This document shows positions 1 through 6,610 of a DNA stretch of 13,962 bases, piece after piece. The translations under genes were made by a program, and so were the position numbers. The stretch comes from an uncultured beta proteobacterium (lineage in GTDB: Bacteria > Pseudomonadota > Gammaproteobacteria > Burkholderiales > Burkholderiaceae): the NCBI GenBank assembly GCA_903944255.1, contig CAJARE010000258.1, positions 1 to 13,962 on the forward strand, written 5' to 3'. The notes beneath the pieces are model-generated. The model saw only the letters and a list, made by a program, of their open reading frames with translations, had not been told where the DNA came from and searched no databases. The number at the start of each line of letters is the position of its first letter. Within the stretch, counting starts at the first letter, position 1.

Positions 1-558
1 TCAGTGCTAAAAAGCTTGGATAAGGCTGCTATGGCTGATTTAGAGCGCCATTTAGAAATATCAGACCTCAAAAAATCTGAAATATTGCTTCATCAAGGGG
101 ATCACCAGATGGAGCAGTACTTTGTCCTAGACGGCATTCTCAAACGCATTGTTTCTAGTCCAGATGCTAAAGAGATGATTTTGCGTTTTGCCATCGAAAA
201 AGACATAGAAACGAGCTATGCGGCTTGGCGTCTTAAAACAGCTGCCCCCTACAGCATTGCTTGCGTTACCAAGACCCGTGTGGCTCGTATGCCTATGAAA
301 AAATGGGCAGAATTTCTTGAGGAGCACAAACCTCTGAAGGAAAGCTTTGAGTTTGAGGTCATGCGTCTGATGAGTGAGATCATGGCTCATACCATTACCT
401 TACATATGCTGGATGCCCCTGGGCGGGTAGAGCGGTTCTTGCGTAAATACGAGAACTTATTTGAGCTTCTCCCCAAAAAAGAGCTTGCAGCCTATCTCAA
501 CCTCTCCCCTGAGACTTTAAGCCGCCTTAAAACGAAGCACAAAGAGCTTTTTATCTAG
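1..558 (+). CDS. Crp/Fnr-family transcriptional regulator, 5'-partial
   Basis: The frame is open to the left edge (the codon at 1-3 is Ser). The first possible start, a GTG at 4, sits where family members already have several residues, so I treat the gene as truncated by the window. The visible 185 residues hold a cyclic-nucleotide-binding-type beta-roll (roughly the first 100), a long dimerisation helix around LKESFEFEVMRLMSEIMAHT, and a C-terminal helix-turn-helix. The recognition helix reads LSPETLSRLK, with Glu (511-513), Ser (520-522) and Arg (523-525) spaced as in the E-x-x-S-R motif with which FNR reads TTGA half-sites. The protein ends about 9 residues after that Arg, as in short Crp/Fnr proteins without the final hairpin. 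Only one Cys is visible (SIACVTK), so an FNR-type 4Fe-4S cluster is unlikely unless Cys residues lie upstream. Its position before oxc and the matching palindrome at 594-607 suggest it controls the oxalate genes; the inducing signal cannot be read from the sequence. Confidence 0.88.
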   Translation, partial: SVLKSLDKAAMADLERHLEISDLKKSEILLHQGDHQMEQYFVLDGILKRIVSSPDAKEMILRFAIEKDIETSYAAWRLKTAAPYSIACVTKTRVARMPMKKWAEFLEEHKPLKESFEFEVMRLMSEIMAHTITLHMLDAPGRVERFLRKYENLFELLPKKELAAYLNLSPETLSRLKTKHKELFI

Positions 559-593
559 AGAATTTCCCTTTGGGGCGCTCGATTTAGGGGAAA

Positions 594-607
594 TTGACCG
601 AAGTCAA
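594..607. promoter_or_regulatory. Fnr-type operator, TTGAC-N4-GTCAA
   Basis: The 14-bp sequence TTGACCGAAGTCAA is a perfect inverted repeat around the central CGAA, and A593/T608 extend it by one pair. It matches the general Crp/Fnr pattern TTGA-N6-TCAA expected for a regulator with an E-x-x-S-R recognition helix, which the gene just upstream encodes. Its centre (600.5) is 41.5 bp before the start site predicted from the -10 element at 630-635, the classic class II activator position. It could serve autoregulation instead, although it lies after the regulator's stop codon. Confidence 0.65.
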
Positions 608-629
608 TGATCATCCTCTTGCTCAAGCC

Positions 630-642
630 TAATATTCATCTC
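630..642 (+). promoter_or_regulatory. Predicted activator-dependent promoter of oxc-frc (-10 TAATAT, start near 642)
   Basis: TAATAT at 630-635 matches four of six positions of the sigma70 -10 consensus, including the key A at -11 and the last T. No good -35 hexamer is visible at the right distance; instead the Fnr-type palindrome overlaps that position, which is normal for class II activated promoters. The implied transcript has a leader of about 119 nt before oxc. The start site is inferred from geometry only. Confidence 0.45.
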
Positions 643-760
643 TGCCTAAGCTGGGTTGAACTCAGTATGCAATAAATAACTTAATGGGAGACCAATAGCG
701 AAAGCGATATATCAGGGATTAAATCCCTGTGAAAGCCTTTGTAATTCATAAAAAATTTCT
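642..760 (+). promoter_or_regulatory. Structured leader upstream of oxc
   Basis: This stretch can form three small hairpins: 651-665 (CTGGGTTGAACTCAG, 7-bp arms with one G-T pair), a GCGAAAGC element near 698-705 (GNRA-type tetraloop on a short stem), and 713-729 (CAGGGATTAAATCCCTG, perfect 8-bp arms around one base). The last 20 bases before the oxc ATG are A/T-rich with no Shine-Dalgarno sequence. The short spacers make 651-665 and 713-729 equally good candidates for protein-binding DNA palindromes. I do not recognise a known riboswitch class. Confidence 0.35.
713..729. repeat. Perfect 17-bp palindrome before oxc
   Basis: CAGGGATT-A-AATCCCTG has two exact 8-bp arms around a single base, ending 31 bp before the oxc start codon. 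If the transcript starts near 642 this lies about 72-88 bp downstream of the start site, so it could be a downstream repressor operator or an RNA hairpin close to the ribosome landing site. It has no T-run, so it is not an intrinsic terminator. Confidence 0.6.
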
Positions 761-2470
761 ATGACAACAGATACTCAAAACACACAATTAACCGATGGCT
801 TTCATCTGGTCATCGATGCCTTAAAAGCGAATGATCTCAACACTATTTTTGGTCTTGTTGGGATCCCAATTACTGACTTGTGTCGTTTGGCTCAAGCTGA
901 GGGAATGCGCTTTATTGGTTTTCGTCATGAACAACATGCGGGTAATGCAGCAGCAATTGCAGGTTATATGACTCAAAAGCCTGGTATTTGTATGACTGTT
1001 TCTGCACCAGGATTCTTAAATGGTCTAACAGCGCTTGCCAATGCAACTGTGAATTGTTTCCCGATGATTTTGATTAGCGGCTCAAGTGAGCGCGAAATCG
1101 TTGACTTACAACAGGGTGACTACGAGGAGATGGATCAGCTCAATGCTGCTAAGCCATATTGCAAAGCAGCTTATCGCATTAATCACATTGAAGATATCGG
1201 CATTGGTTTTGCTCGTGCCATCCGTGCTGCGGTTTCAGGTCGTCCAGGTGGAGTGTATTTAGACCTGCCTGCACAGTTGTTAGCTCAAACAATGCCTATT
1301 GAAGAGGCGAAGAAGTCTATCTTCAAAGTAATTGATCCCGTTCCACGCCAGATCCCTGCTGCCGATGCTGTAGCACGTGCGCTCAATGTGTTGAAAGGCG
1401 CTAAGCGTCCATTGATTTTGTTGGGTAAAGGCGCTGCTTATGCTCAAGCAGATGCAGATATTCGTGCACTGGTTGAAAAATCAGGCATCCCTTACTTACC
1501 AATGTCGATGGCCAAAGGTTTATTGCCAGATAATCATCCGCAATCTGCTTCTGCCGCACGCTCATTTGTATTGGCTGAAGCTGATGCAGTGATGTTGGTT
1601 GGTGCACGTTTGAATTGGTTGCTTGCTCACGGCAAAGGAAAGACTTGGGGAAAAGAACCTAAGAAATTTATTCAGATCGATATTCAAGCAAACGAAGTCG
1701 ATAGCAACGTTCAAATTGATGCACCGTTAATTGGTGATATTGGTTCATGCGTTAGTGAGTTGCTCAAAGGTATTTCTGCGGTGTCTAAGCCAAGCGCTGA
1801 ATGGATTGCAGCCATCAATGAGAAGAAAGAGAAGAACACTGCAAAGATGGCAGAAACTCTGGCCAAAGAAGCGAATCCAATGAACTTCCATGGTGCTTTG
1901 CGCGTGATCCGTGATGTGATCAAAAAGAACCCTGATGTGAACTTAGTAAACGAGGGAGCTAACACGCTTGACTATTGCCGTGCCATCGTTGATATGTATA
2001 AGCCGCGTAAACGTTTTGACTCAGGTACCTGGGGCATTATGGGTATTGGTATGGGTTACGCTATCGGTGCAACCGTGACTAGCGGCTTGCCAACAGTAGC
2101 GGTCGAGGGAGATAGTGCATTCGGTTTTAGCGGTATGGAACTCGAAACTATTTGCCGTTATAACTTGCCAATTACTACGGTTGTCTTTAATAACAATGGT
2201 GTCTACCGCGGAACAGATAAGAATCCTACTGGCGGTGCTGACGTAGCACCCACCGTGTTTGTGAAAGATGCTCGTTATGACAAGATGATTGAAGCATTCG
2301 GTGGAGTGGGTTACTACGTAACTACGCCAGCAGAATTAGAAGTAGCGTTAACAGAAGCAATTGCTGCCGGTAAACCAGCCCTCATCAATGCTGTTATTGA
2401 TGAAACCGCTGGTACTGAAAGTGGGCGTTTAACTAATTTAAACCCATCTACTGCAGCTGCTAAGAAATAA
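761..2470 (+). CDS. oxc: Oxalyl-CoA decarboxylase
   Basis: Thiamine-diphosphate enzyme that converts oxalyl-CoA to formyl-CoA and CO2 in the cytoplasm. At 569 residues it has the family length and reads closely along its whole length like E. coli and Oxalobacter Oxc. The N-terminal Pyr domain carries RHEQ with the cofactor-activating Glu57 and QQGDYEE with Tyr121-Glu122. The middle domain has the ADP-binding-type region (LLGKGAAY, LVGARLNWLLAHG). The C-terminal PP domain has the Mg/ThDP motif GDS (450-452) to NN (477-478), the active-site Tyr482, and the substrate-loop Ser554 and Arg556 in ESGR. The ATG at 761 is preceded by an in-frame stop at 749, which fixes the start, yet there is no Shine-Dalgarno sequence. 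frc follows after 42 bp, so the two are probably cotranscribed from the Fnr-type promoter. oxc differs from acetolactate synthase-like relatives by the lid motifs listed. Confidence 0.97.
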   Translation: MTTDTQNTQLTDGFHLVIDALKANDLNTIFGLVGIPITDLCRLAQAEGMRFIGFRHEQHAGNAAAIAGYMTQKPGICMTVSAPGFLNGLTALANATVNCFPMILISGSSEREIVDLQQGDYEEMDQLNAAKPYCKAAYRINHIEDIGIGFARAIRAAVSGRPGGVYLDLPAQLLAQTMPIEEAKKSIFKVIDPVPRQIPAADAVARALNVLKGAKRPLILLGKGAAYAQADADIRALVEKSGIPYLPMSMAKGLLPDNHPQSASAARSFVLAEADAVMLVGARLNWLLAHGKGKTWGKEPKKFIQIDIQANEVDSNVQIDAPLIGDIGSCVSELLKGISAVSKPSAEWIAAINEKKEKNTAKMAETLAKEANPMNFHGALRVIRDVIKKNPDVNLVNEGANTLDYCRAIVDMYKPRKRFDSGTWGIMGIGMGYAIGATVTSGLPTVAVEGDSAFGFSGMELETICRYNLPITTVVFNNNGVYRGTDKNPTGGADVAPTVFVKDARYDKMIEAFGGVGYYVTTPAELEVALTEAIAAGKPALINAVIDETAGTESGRLTNLNPSTAAAKK

Positions 2471-2512
2471 TTTTACTAAAGCTAAATACGTAACACTTAA
2501 GGAGAAACAAAC

Positions 2513-3763
2513 ATGACTAAACCATTAGACGGTATTCGCATCATTGACTTCACCCATGTTCAAGCGGGTCCTGCATGTACTCAGTTATTGGGTTTTTATG
2601 GAGCTGACGTGATTAAGGTTGAGCGTCCAGGTTCTGGCGACGTTACTCGTAGCCAATTACGTGACATCCCCGGCGCAGATGCTTTGTATTTCACAATGCT
2701 AAACGGTAATAAGCGTTCTTTGACCTTGGATACTAAAACTCCAGAGGGTAAGGAAGTTTTAGAAAAGATGATCAAAGTTTCTGATGTCATGGTTGAGAAC
2801 TTTGGTCCTGGCGCTTTAGATCGCATGGGTTTCTCTTGGAAGCGTATTCAAGAACTCAATCCAAAAATGATTTTGGCATCAGTAAAAGGTTTCAGCGATG
2901 GTCACTCATATGAAGACTTAAAAGTGTATGAGAACGTTGCTCAGTGTGCTGGCGGTGCTGCTTCAACAACTGGCTTCTGGGATGGTCCTCCGACTGTTTC
3001 TGCGGCAGCTTTGGGCGACTCAAATACTGGTATGCATTTAGCAATCGGTATTTTGACTGCGTTGATGCAGCGTCAAAAAACAGGAAAAGGTCAAAAGGTT
3101 TCTTGCTCAATGCAAGATGCAGTATTGAACTTATGCCGTGTGAAATTGCGTGATCAGCAGCGTTTGGACAAAGTAGGTTACTTGGAAGAGTATCCACAGT
3201 ATCCGCATGGCACATTCTCCGATGTAGTACCACGCGGTGGCAATGCTGGTGGTGGCGGTCAGCCGGGTTGGGTATTGAAGTGTAAGGGATGGGAAACTGA
3301 TCCAAATGCATATATCTATTTCACCATTCAAGGCCATGCTTGGGAGCCAATCACTAAAGCTTTAGGTAAGCCAGAATGGGCAACTGATCCTGCATATATG
3401 ACTGCTGAAGCTCGTCAAGATAAAATTTTCGACATCTTTGCAACAATTGAAGATTGGCTCAAAGATAAGACTAAGTATGAGGCTGTAGATATCCTTCGTA
3501 AGTTTGATATCCCATGCGCTCCAGTGTTATCAATGAAGGAATTGGCTGCATCTCCAGACTTACGCAAGAGTGGCTCAATTGTTGAAGTTGATCACAAGGT
3601 GCGTGGTAAGTATTTAACTATTGGTAGCCCAATCAAGTTCTCTGATTTAGAGGTTGAAGTGAAGCCTTCACCAGTTTTAGGTGAGCATACTGATGAGGTA
3701 TTGGCTGATCTTGGCTATAGCGCTGATGACATTGCTAAGTTGCATACAGCTAAAGCAGTTTAA
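2513..3763 (+). CDS. frc: Formyl-CoA:oxalate CoA-transferase, copy 1
   Basis: Class III (CaiB/BaiF) CoA-transferase that moves CoA from formyl-CoA to oxalate, giving formate and the oxalyl-CoA used by Oxc. Its 416 residues equal the E. coli enzyme. Visible features are VQAGP with Gln17, the catalytic Asp169 in AALGDSNTG, FWDGPP at 155-160 beside it, QDAVLNLCRVKLRDQQRL in the interlocked dimer core, and the glycine loop GGGGQPGW (246-253) that closes on the active site. Position 48 is Gln, as I recall for E. coli Frc, where Oxalobacter has Trp. A strong Shine-Dalgarno sequence AAGGAG (2499-2504) lies 8 nt before the ATG. A strong terminator follows at 3791. The full-length match to Frc rather than to YfdE-like paralogues makes the assignment firm. 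Confidence 0.96.
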   Translation: MTKPLDGIRIIDFTHVQAGPACTQLLGFYGADVIKVERPGSGDVTRSQLRDIPGADALYFTMLNGNKRSLTLDTKTPEGKEVLEKMIKVSDVMVENFGPGALDRMGFSWKRIQELNPKMILASVKGFSDGHSYEDLKVYENVAQCAGGAASTTGFWDGPPTVSAAALGDSNTGMHLAIGILTALMQRQKTGKGQKVSCSMQDAVLNLCRVKLRDQQRLDKVGYLEEYPQYPHGTFSDVVPRGGNAGGGGQPGWVLKCKGWETDPNAYIYFTIQGHAWEPITKALGKPEWATDPAYMTAEARQDKIFDIFATIEDWLKDKTKYEAVDILRKFDIPCAPVLSMKELAASPDLRKSGSIVEVDHKVRGKYLTIGSPIKFSDLEVEVKPSPVLGEHTDEVLADLGYSADDIAKLHTAKAV

Positions 3764-3790
3764 TAACGATATCTATTAGTATTAAGTTCA

Positions 3791-3816
3791 AGGCGCTCCT
3801 CGTGAGCGCCTTTTTT
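3791..3816 (+). terminator. Rho-independent terminator after oxc-frc
   Basis: GGCGCTC (3792-3798) pairs perfectly with GAGCGCC (3804-3810) around the loop CTCGT, with A3791-T3811 as an extra pair, followed at once by TTTTTT (3811-3816). It ends the oxc-frc transcript 28 bp after the frc stop codon and separates it from the PAS gene. Confidence 0.93.
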
Positions 3817-3864
3817 CTCACCTCAAAATACTCTATGCAATCTAAATATTGATAGACTGGCTAT

Positions 3865-4293
3865 ATGAATATAAACATCGATTTGAATCACTTAGCTCAA
3901 TCTATAGGAGATGCCATTATTGTTTCCGATGCTAATGAAAAGATTGTGCTTTGGAATGCTCCAGCTACTCGGATTTTTGGGTATTCCGAAGCAGAGGCTC
4001 TTGGTAATACTGTCGATTTAATCGTGCCAGAGCGTCAGCGTCACAGACATAATGAGGGCTACAGTAAATCGATGTTAACCGGCACCACGCGCTACGGAGA
4101 TTCTGTATTGAGAGTTCCGGCTAGGCACAAGGATGGCAGTACTCTATCCATTGCATTTACGGTCGGCATGCTGTTTGATGAAAACCATCATGCGAATGGC
4201 GTGGTGGCAGTTATTCGTGATGAAACTGAGCGCTTTGCCGAGGAGCGGGCCTTGAAAAAGCGTCTTGCTGACCTTGAAAACCCATTGTCTTAA
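3865..4293 (+). CDS. Stand-alone PAS-domain sensor protein
   Basis: This 142-residue cytoplasmic protein is almost entirely one PAS fold. Helical lead-in and first strands lie at about residues 8-30 (SIGDAIIVSDANEKIVLWN), the conserved N-x-A-x-x-x-x-F-G-Y helix at 31-40, the E/F helices with VPERQRHRHNEGY at 54-66, the strand motif KDGSTLSI at 89-96, and the closing VIRDETER strand at 117-123. A charged helix (about 124-138, ERFAEERALKKRLADLE) follows and could form a coiled coil. There is no kinase, HTH, cyclase or transmembrane segment, so any signal must pass to a partner. His62 sits at the position of the FixL heme-ligand histidine, so heme binding is possible but unproven. It lies between two oxalate transcription units and starts 101 bp after the frc stop, beyond a terminator; no clear Shine-Dalgarno sequence is seen. 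A role in sensing for oxalate metabolism is inference from position. Confidence 0.85.
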   Translation: MNINIDLNHLAQSIGDAIIVSDANEKIVLWNAPATRIFGYSEAEALGNTVDLIVPERQRHRHNEGYSKSMLTGTTRYGDSVLRVPARHKDGSTLSIAFTVGMLFDENHHANGVVAVIRDETERFAEERALKKRLADLENPLS

Positions 4294-4331
4294 GCTCTAT
4301 TTAGTCCTGCTGGGGCCTTAAATGACCCTGC

Positions 4332-4346
4332 GCCCAACAATTGGGC
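4332..4346. repeat. Perfect palindrome upstream of second frc
   Basis: GCCCAA-CAA-TTGGGC has exact 6-bp arms with a 3-base centre, 38 bp after the PAS gene stop codon. No T-run follows, so it is a poor intrinsic terminator. It sits just upstream of the predicted frc copy 2 promoter and is better read as a possible operator, or as a pause hairpin for the PAS transcript. Confidence 0.5.
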
Positions 4347-4351
4347 ATGCT

Positions 4352-4381
4352 CTCACAGACCTAATTCCTCGCTGGTAAAAT
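4352..4381 (+). promoter_or_regulatory. Predicted promoter of frc copy 2 (extended -10)
   Basis: TAAAAT at 4376-4381 matches five of six -10 positions and is preceded by TG one base away (4373-4374), an extended -10 arrangement. CTCACA at 4352-4357 is a weak -35 candidate at 18 bp. Transcription would start near 4388, about 34 nt before the ATG at 4422. The prediction is by eye and no Fnr-type box was found here. Confidence 0.35.
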
Positions 4382-4421
4382 TATTCCAATTCAAAATTTT
4401 ATTCTTATTGGGACTTAAATC

Positions 4422-5669
4422 ATGGCAAAAGCACTAGAAGGAGTCAAAATCCTCGACTTCACACACGTTCAGTCAGGACCAACTTGTACGCAATTACTTG
4501 CTTGGTTTGGAGCGGATGTGATCAAGGTAGAAAAATCAGGCGAAGGGGATGCGACTCGTGGACAGTTGCGCGACATTCCTGATGCTGATAGTTTGTATTT
4601 CACAATGTTGAACCACAATAAGCGTTCGATTACGGTGAATACCAAAACTCAAAAAGGTAAAGAGATTCTTGAGCGCTTAATTAAAGAGTGTGATGTGTTG
4701 GTTGAGAATTTTGCACCGGGTGCTTTAGATCGTATGGGGTTTTCTTGGGAGCGCATTCAAGAGCTCAACCCAATGATGATTATGGCTTCTGTAAAAGGTT
4801 TTGGTCCTGGCCCATACGAAGATTGCAAGGTCTATGAGAACGTAGCGCAATGCGCGGGCGGCTCTGCATCAACCACTGGATTTGATGATGGTCCTCCGAT
4901 GGTAACCGGCGCGCAAATTGGTGATAGTGGTACTGGCTTGCATTTAGCTTTAGGGATTGTGACTGCCTTATATCAGCGCACACATTCTGGTCGTGGTCAA
5001 AAAGTATTAGCAGCAATGCAAGATGCTGTATTGAATTTGTGCCGCGTGAAGTTGCGCGATCAACAGCGTTTAGAGCGTGTTGGTGTGATGCAAGAGTACC
5101 CACAGTACCCAAATGGTGAGTTTGGTGATGCTGTGCCGCGAGCTGGCAATGCCTCTGGTGGCGGTCAGCCAGGATGGATTGTGAAATGTAAAGGCTGGGA
5201 AACGGATCCAAATGCCTATATGTACGTTATTGTTCAGGCTCCAGTATGGGAAGCGGTTTGTAAGGTAATTGGTCGGGAAGATTGGATTACTGATGTGCGT
5301 TTTGCCTCACCTATGGCACGCTTGCCTCACTTGATGGAAATCTTTGGCGAGATTGAAAAATGGACGATGACCAAGAGTAAATTCGAAGTCATGGATATCT
5401 TGAATCAGTACGATATTCCTTGCGGCCCTATTTTGTCGATGAAGGAAATTGCTGAAGAGCCAGCACTGCGTGCTACTGGTACAGTGGTAGAGGTGGATCA
5501 TCCAATTCGCGGCAAGTACCTGACTGTTGGTAACCCCATCAAGATGTCTGATAGCCCAACCGACGTTACTCGTTCGCCTTTACTAGGTGAGCATACCGAT
5601 GAAATTCTCAGTGAATTAGGTTATTCCACTGATGAATTGATTTCATTACGTCATGACAAGGTGATCTAA
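4422..5669 (+). CDS. frc: Formyl-CoA:oxalate CoA-transferase paralogue, copy 2
   Basis: Second class III CoA-transferase of the Frc clade, 415 residues. About 69 of the first 100 residues are identical to copy 1 in a hand alignment, so this is an old duplication or a separately acquired copy. Gln17, Gln48, catalytic Asp168 (IGDSGTG) and the GGGGQPGW-type loop (GGGQPGW here, preceded by Ser) are kept. Differences near the active site are FDDGPP where copy 1, E. coli and Oxalobacter have FWDGPP (Asp155 replaces Trp), TGAQIGDSGTG for SAAALGDSNTG, and a one-residue deletion in KGFGPGPYED. These leave it a likely formyl-CoA or related acyl-CoA transferase but with possibly different donor or acceptor preference. 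It probably has its own promoter and is coupled to the formyltransferase gene, whose ATG begins one base after its stop codon. A GGGA about 10 nt before the ATG is a weak Shine-Dalgarno sequence. Confidence 0.92.
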   Translation: MAKALEGVKILDFTHVQSGPTCTQLLAWFGADVIKVEKSGEGDATRGQLRDIPDADSLYFTMLNHNKRSITVNTKTQKGKEILERLIKECDVLVENFAPGALDRMGFSWERIQELNPMMIMASVKGFGPGPYEDCKVYENVAQCAGGSASTTGFDDGPPMVTGAQIGDSGTGLHLALGIVTALYQRTHSGRGQKVLAAMQDAVLNLCRVKLRDQQRLERVGVMQEYPQYPNGEFGDAVPRAGNASGGGQPGWIVKCKGWETDPNAYMYVIVQAPVWEAVCKVIGREDWITDVRFASPMARLPHLMEIFGEIEKWTMTKSKFEVMDILNQYDIPCGPILSMKEIAEEPALRATGTVVEVDHPIRGKYLTVGNPIKMSDSPTDVTRSPLLGEHTDEILSELGYSTDELISLRHDKVI

Positions 5670-5670
5670 G

Positions 5671-6603
5671 ATGCGGGTTGCGTTGATTGGGAGTGCAGAT
5701 TTTGGTAAGGCAGCATTAGAGGCCTTTTTGGATCGTGGCAATGAGATTGTTGCTGTTTTTTGTCCGCCAGATAATCCTAAATCCACTAAACCCGAAGTCC
5801 TGAAAGAGGCTGCACTAGCAAAGGGCTTAACCCCTTTGCAGTTTTCTTCTCTCAAAGGTCCTGATGCTGCTCAAGCGATGATTGATAGCCAGGCCGATAT
5901 CTGTGTGATGGCATATGTACTGCAGTTTGTGCCGCAAGAGCTTTGCAAAATCCCAAAGCACGGCACGATTCAATACCACCCATCACTTTTGCCAAAGTAT
6001 CGTGGTCCCAGTGCCATTAATTGGGCAATTGCATTGGGTGAAGAAAAAACAGGTTTAACTATTTTCCGTCCTTCTGATGGCCTGGATGAAGGCGCAGTGA
6101 TTTTGCAAAAAGAAGTTGCAATTAGTCCCGATGACACTTTAGGCAAAGTGTATTTTGATCATCTCTTTCCTATTGGTGTGAAAGCCTTGCTAGAAGCTGC
6201 TGATCTTGTAGTCGCAGGTAAGCATCAAGAAATTGTACAAGATGAATCGCTAGCCAACTACGAAGGTTGGTTTGATGCGAATGCTGCGCAGATTCATTGG
6301 GCAACACATATTAACCAAATCTATAACTTGATACGCGCTTGCAATCCTGCGCCTGGTGCATGGACTAAGCTTGGTGAGCAAAAAGTGCAGATCTATGATT
6401 GCCATAAGCATGTAGTCGCAACGTTCGGGGCGGTCAAAGGAAAGCCTGGAGAGATCACTGCTATTACCCTAGATTCTTTTTTTGTAGCCTGCCATGGAGG
6501 TCAAATTGAAGTCCTCAAAGCAAAAGGGGCCTCAGGAAAAGTCAGTGGTGCTGAATTAGCTAAAGAACTCAACTTACAGCTTGGGCAATTCTTTGTCTTG
6601 TAA
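5671..6603 (+). CDS. Formyltransferase resembling the 10-formyl-THF dehydrogenase hydrolase domain
   Basis: The 310-residue protein has the Fmt-type formyltransferase fold. An N-terminal Rossmann-like domain (about 1-200) starts at VALIGSADFG and carries YHPSLLP at 102-108, RGPSAINW at 111-118 and SDGLDEG at 135-141. A C-terminal OB-type domain (about 205-300) carries IYNLIRACNPAPGAWT. The catalytic His103 and Asp139 are kept at the usual 36-residue spacing, but the Asn that precedes His in tRNA formyltransferases (N-x-H) is Gln101; as I recall, this position is Ile in animal ALDH1L1, which the protein resembles along its length. It is therefore probably not Fmt of translation initiation, which normally lies beside def. 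It lacks the carrier and aldehyde dehydrogenase domains of ALDH1L1. SD-like AAGGTGA (5658-5664) lies inside frc copy 2, and the ATG starts 1 nt after its stop, so translation is coupled. A role in moving the formyl group between formyl-CoA, folate and water is inferred. Confidence 0.85.
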   Translation: MRVALIGSADFGKAALEAFLDRGNEIVAVFCPPDNPKSTKPEVLKEAALAKGLTPLQFSSLKGPDAAQAMIDSQADICVMAYVLQFVPQELCKIPKHGTIQYHPSLLPKYRGPSAINWAIALGEEKTGLTIFRPSDGLDEGAVILQKEVAISPDDTLGKVYFDHLFPIGVKALLEAADLVVAGKHQEIVQDESLANYEGWFDANAAQIHWATHINQIYNLIRACNPAPGAWTKLGEQKVQIYDCHKHVVATFGAVKGKPGEITAITLDSFFVACHGGQIEVLKAKGASGKVSGAELAKELNLQLGQFFVL

Positions 6604-6610
6604 TCTTAGA

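Noticed and set aside
1..558. Calling the regulator an oxygen-sensing FNR
   Set aside because: The recognition helix is FNR-like, but the visible part has one Cys only, and too few residues are likely missing upstream to count on a full cluster-binding set.
642..760. Known riboswitch in the oxc leader (folate, guanidine or SAM classes)
   Set aside because: The short palindromes do not match the conserved core of any class I can recall, so it is left as an unassigned structured leader.
2892..3311. 139-codon open frame on the minus strand inside frc copy 1, with a similar 143-codon frame at 4780-5211 inside frc copy 2
   Set aside because: Both lie opposite homologous parts of the two frc genes, and their low-complexity His/Gln/Ser-rich translations resemble no protein I know. 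They follow from the codon pattern of the sense genes.
4332..4346. Intrinsic terminator after the PAS gene
   Set aside because: The stem is good but the following bases are ATGCTCTCAC, with no T-run.
5671..6603. Annotating the formyltransferase as fmt (methionyl-tRNA formyltransferase)
   Set aside because: The catalytic Asn is replaced by Gln, the sequence follows the 10-formyl-THF dehydrogenase hydrolase domain more closely, and no def gene is adjacent.
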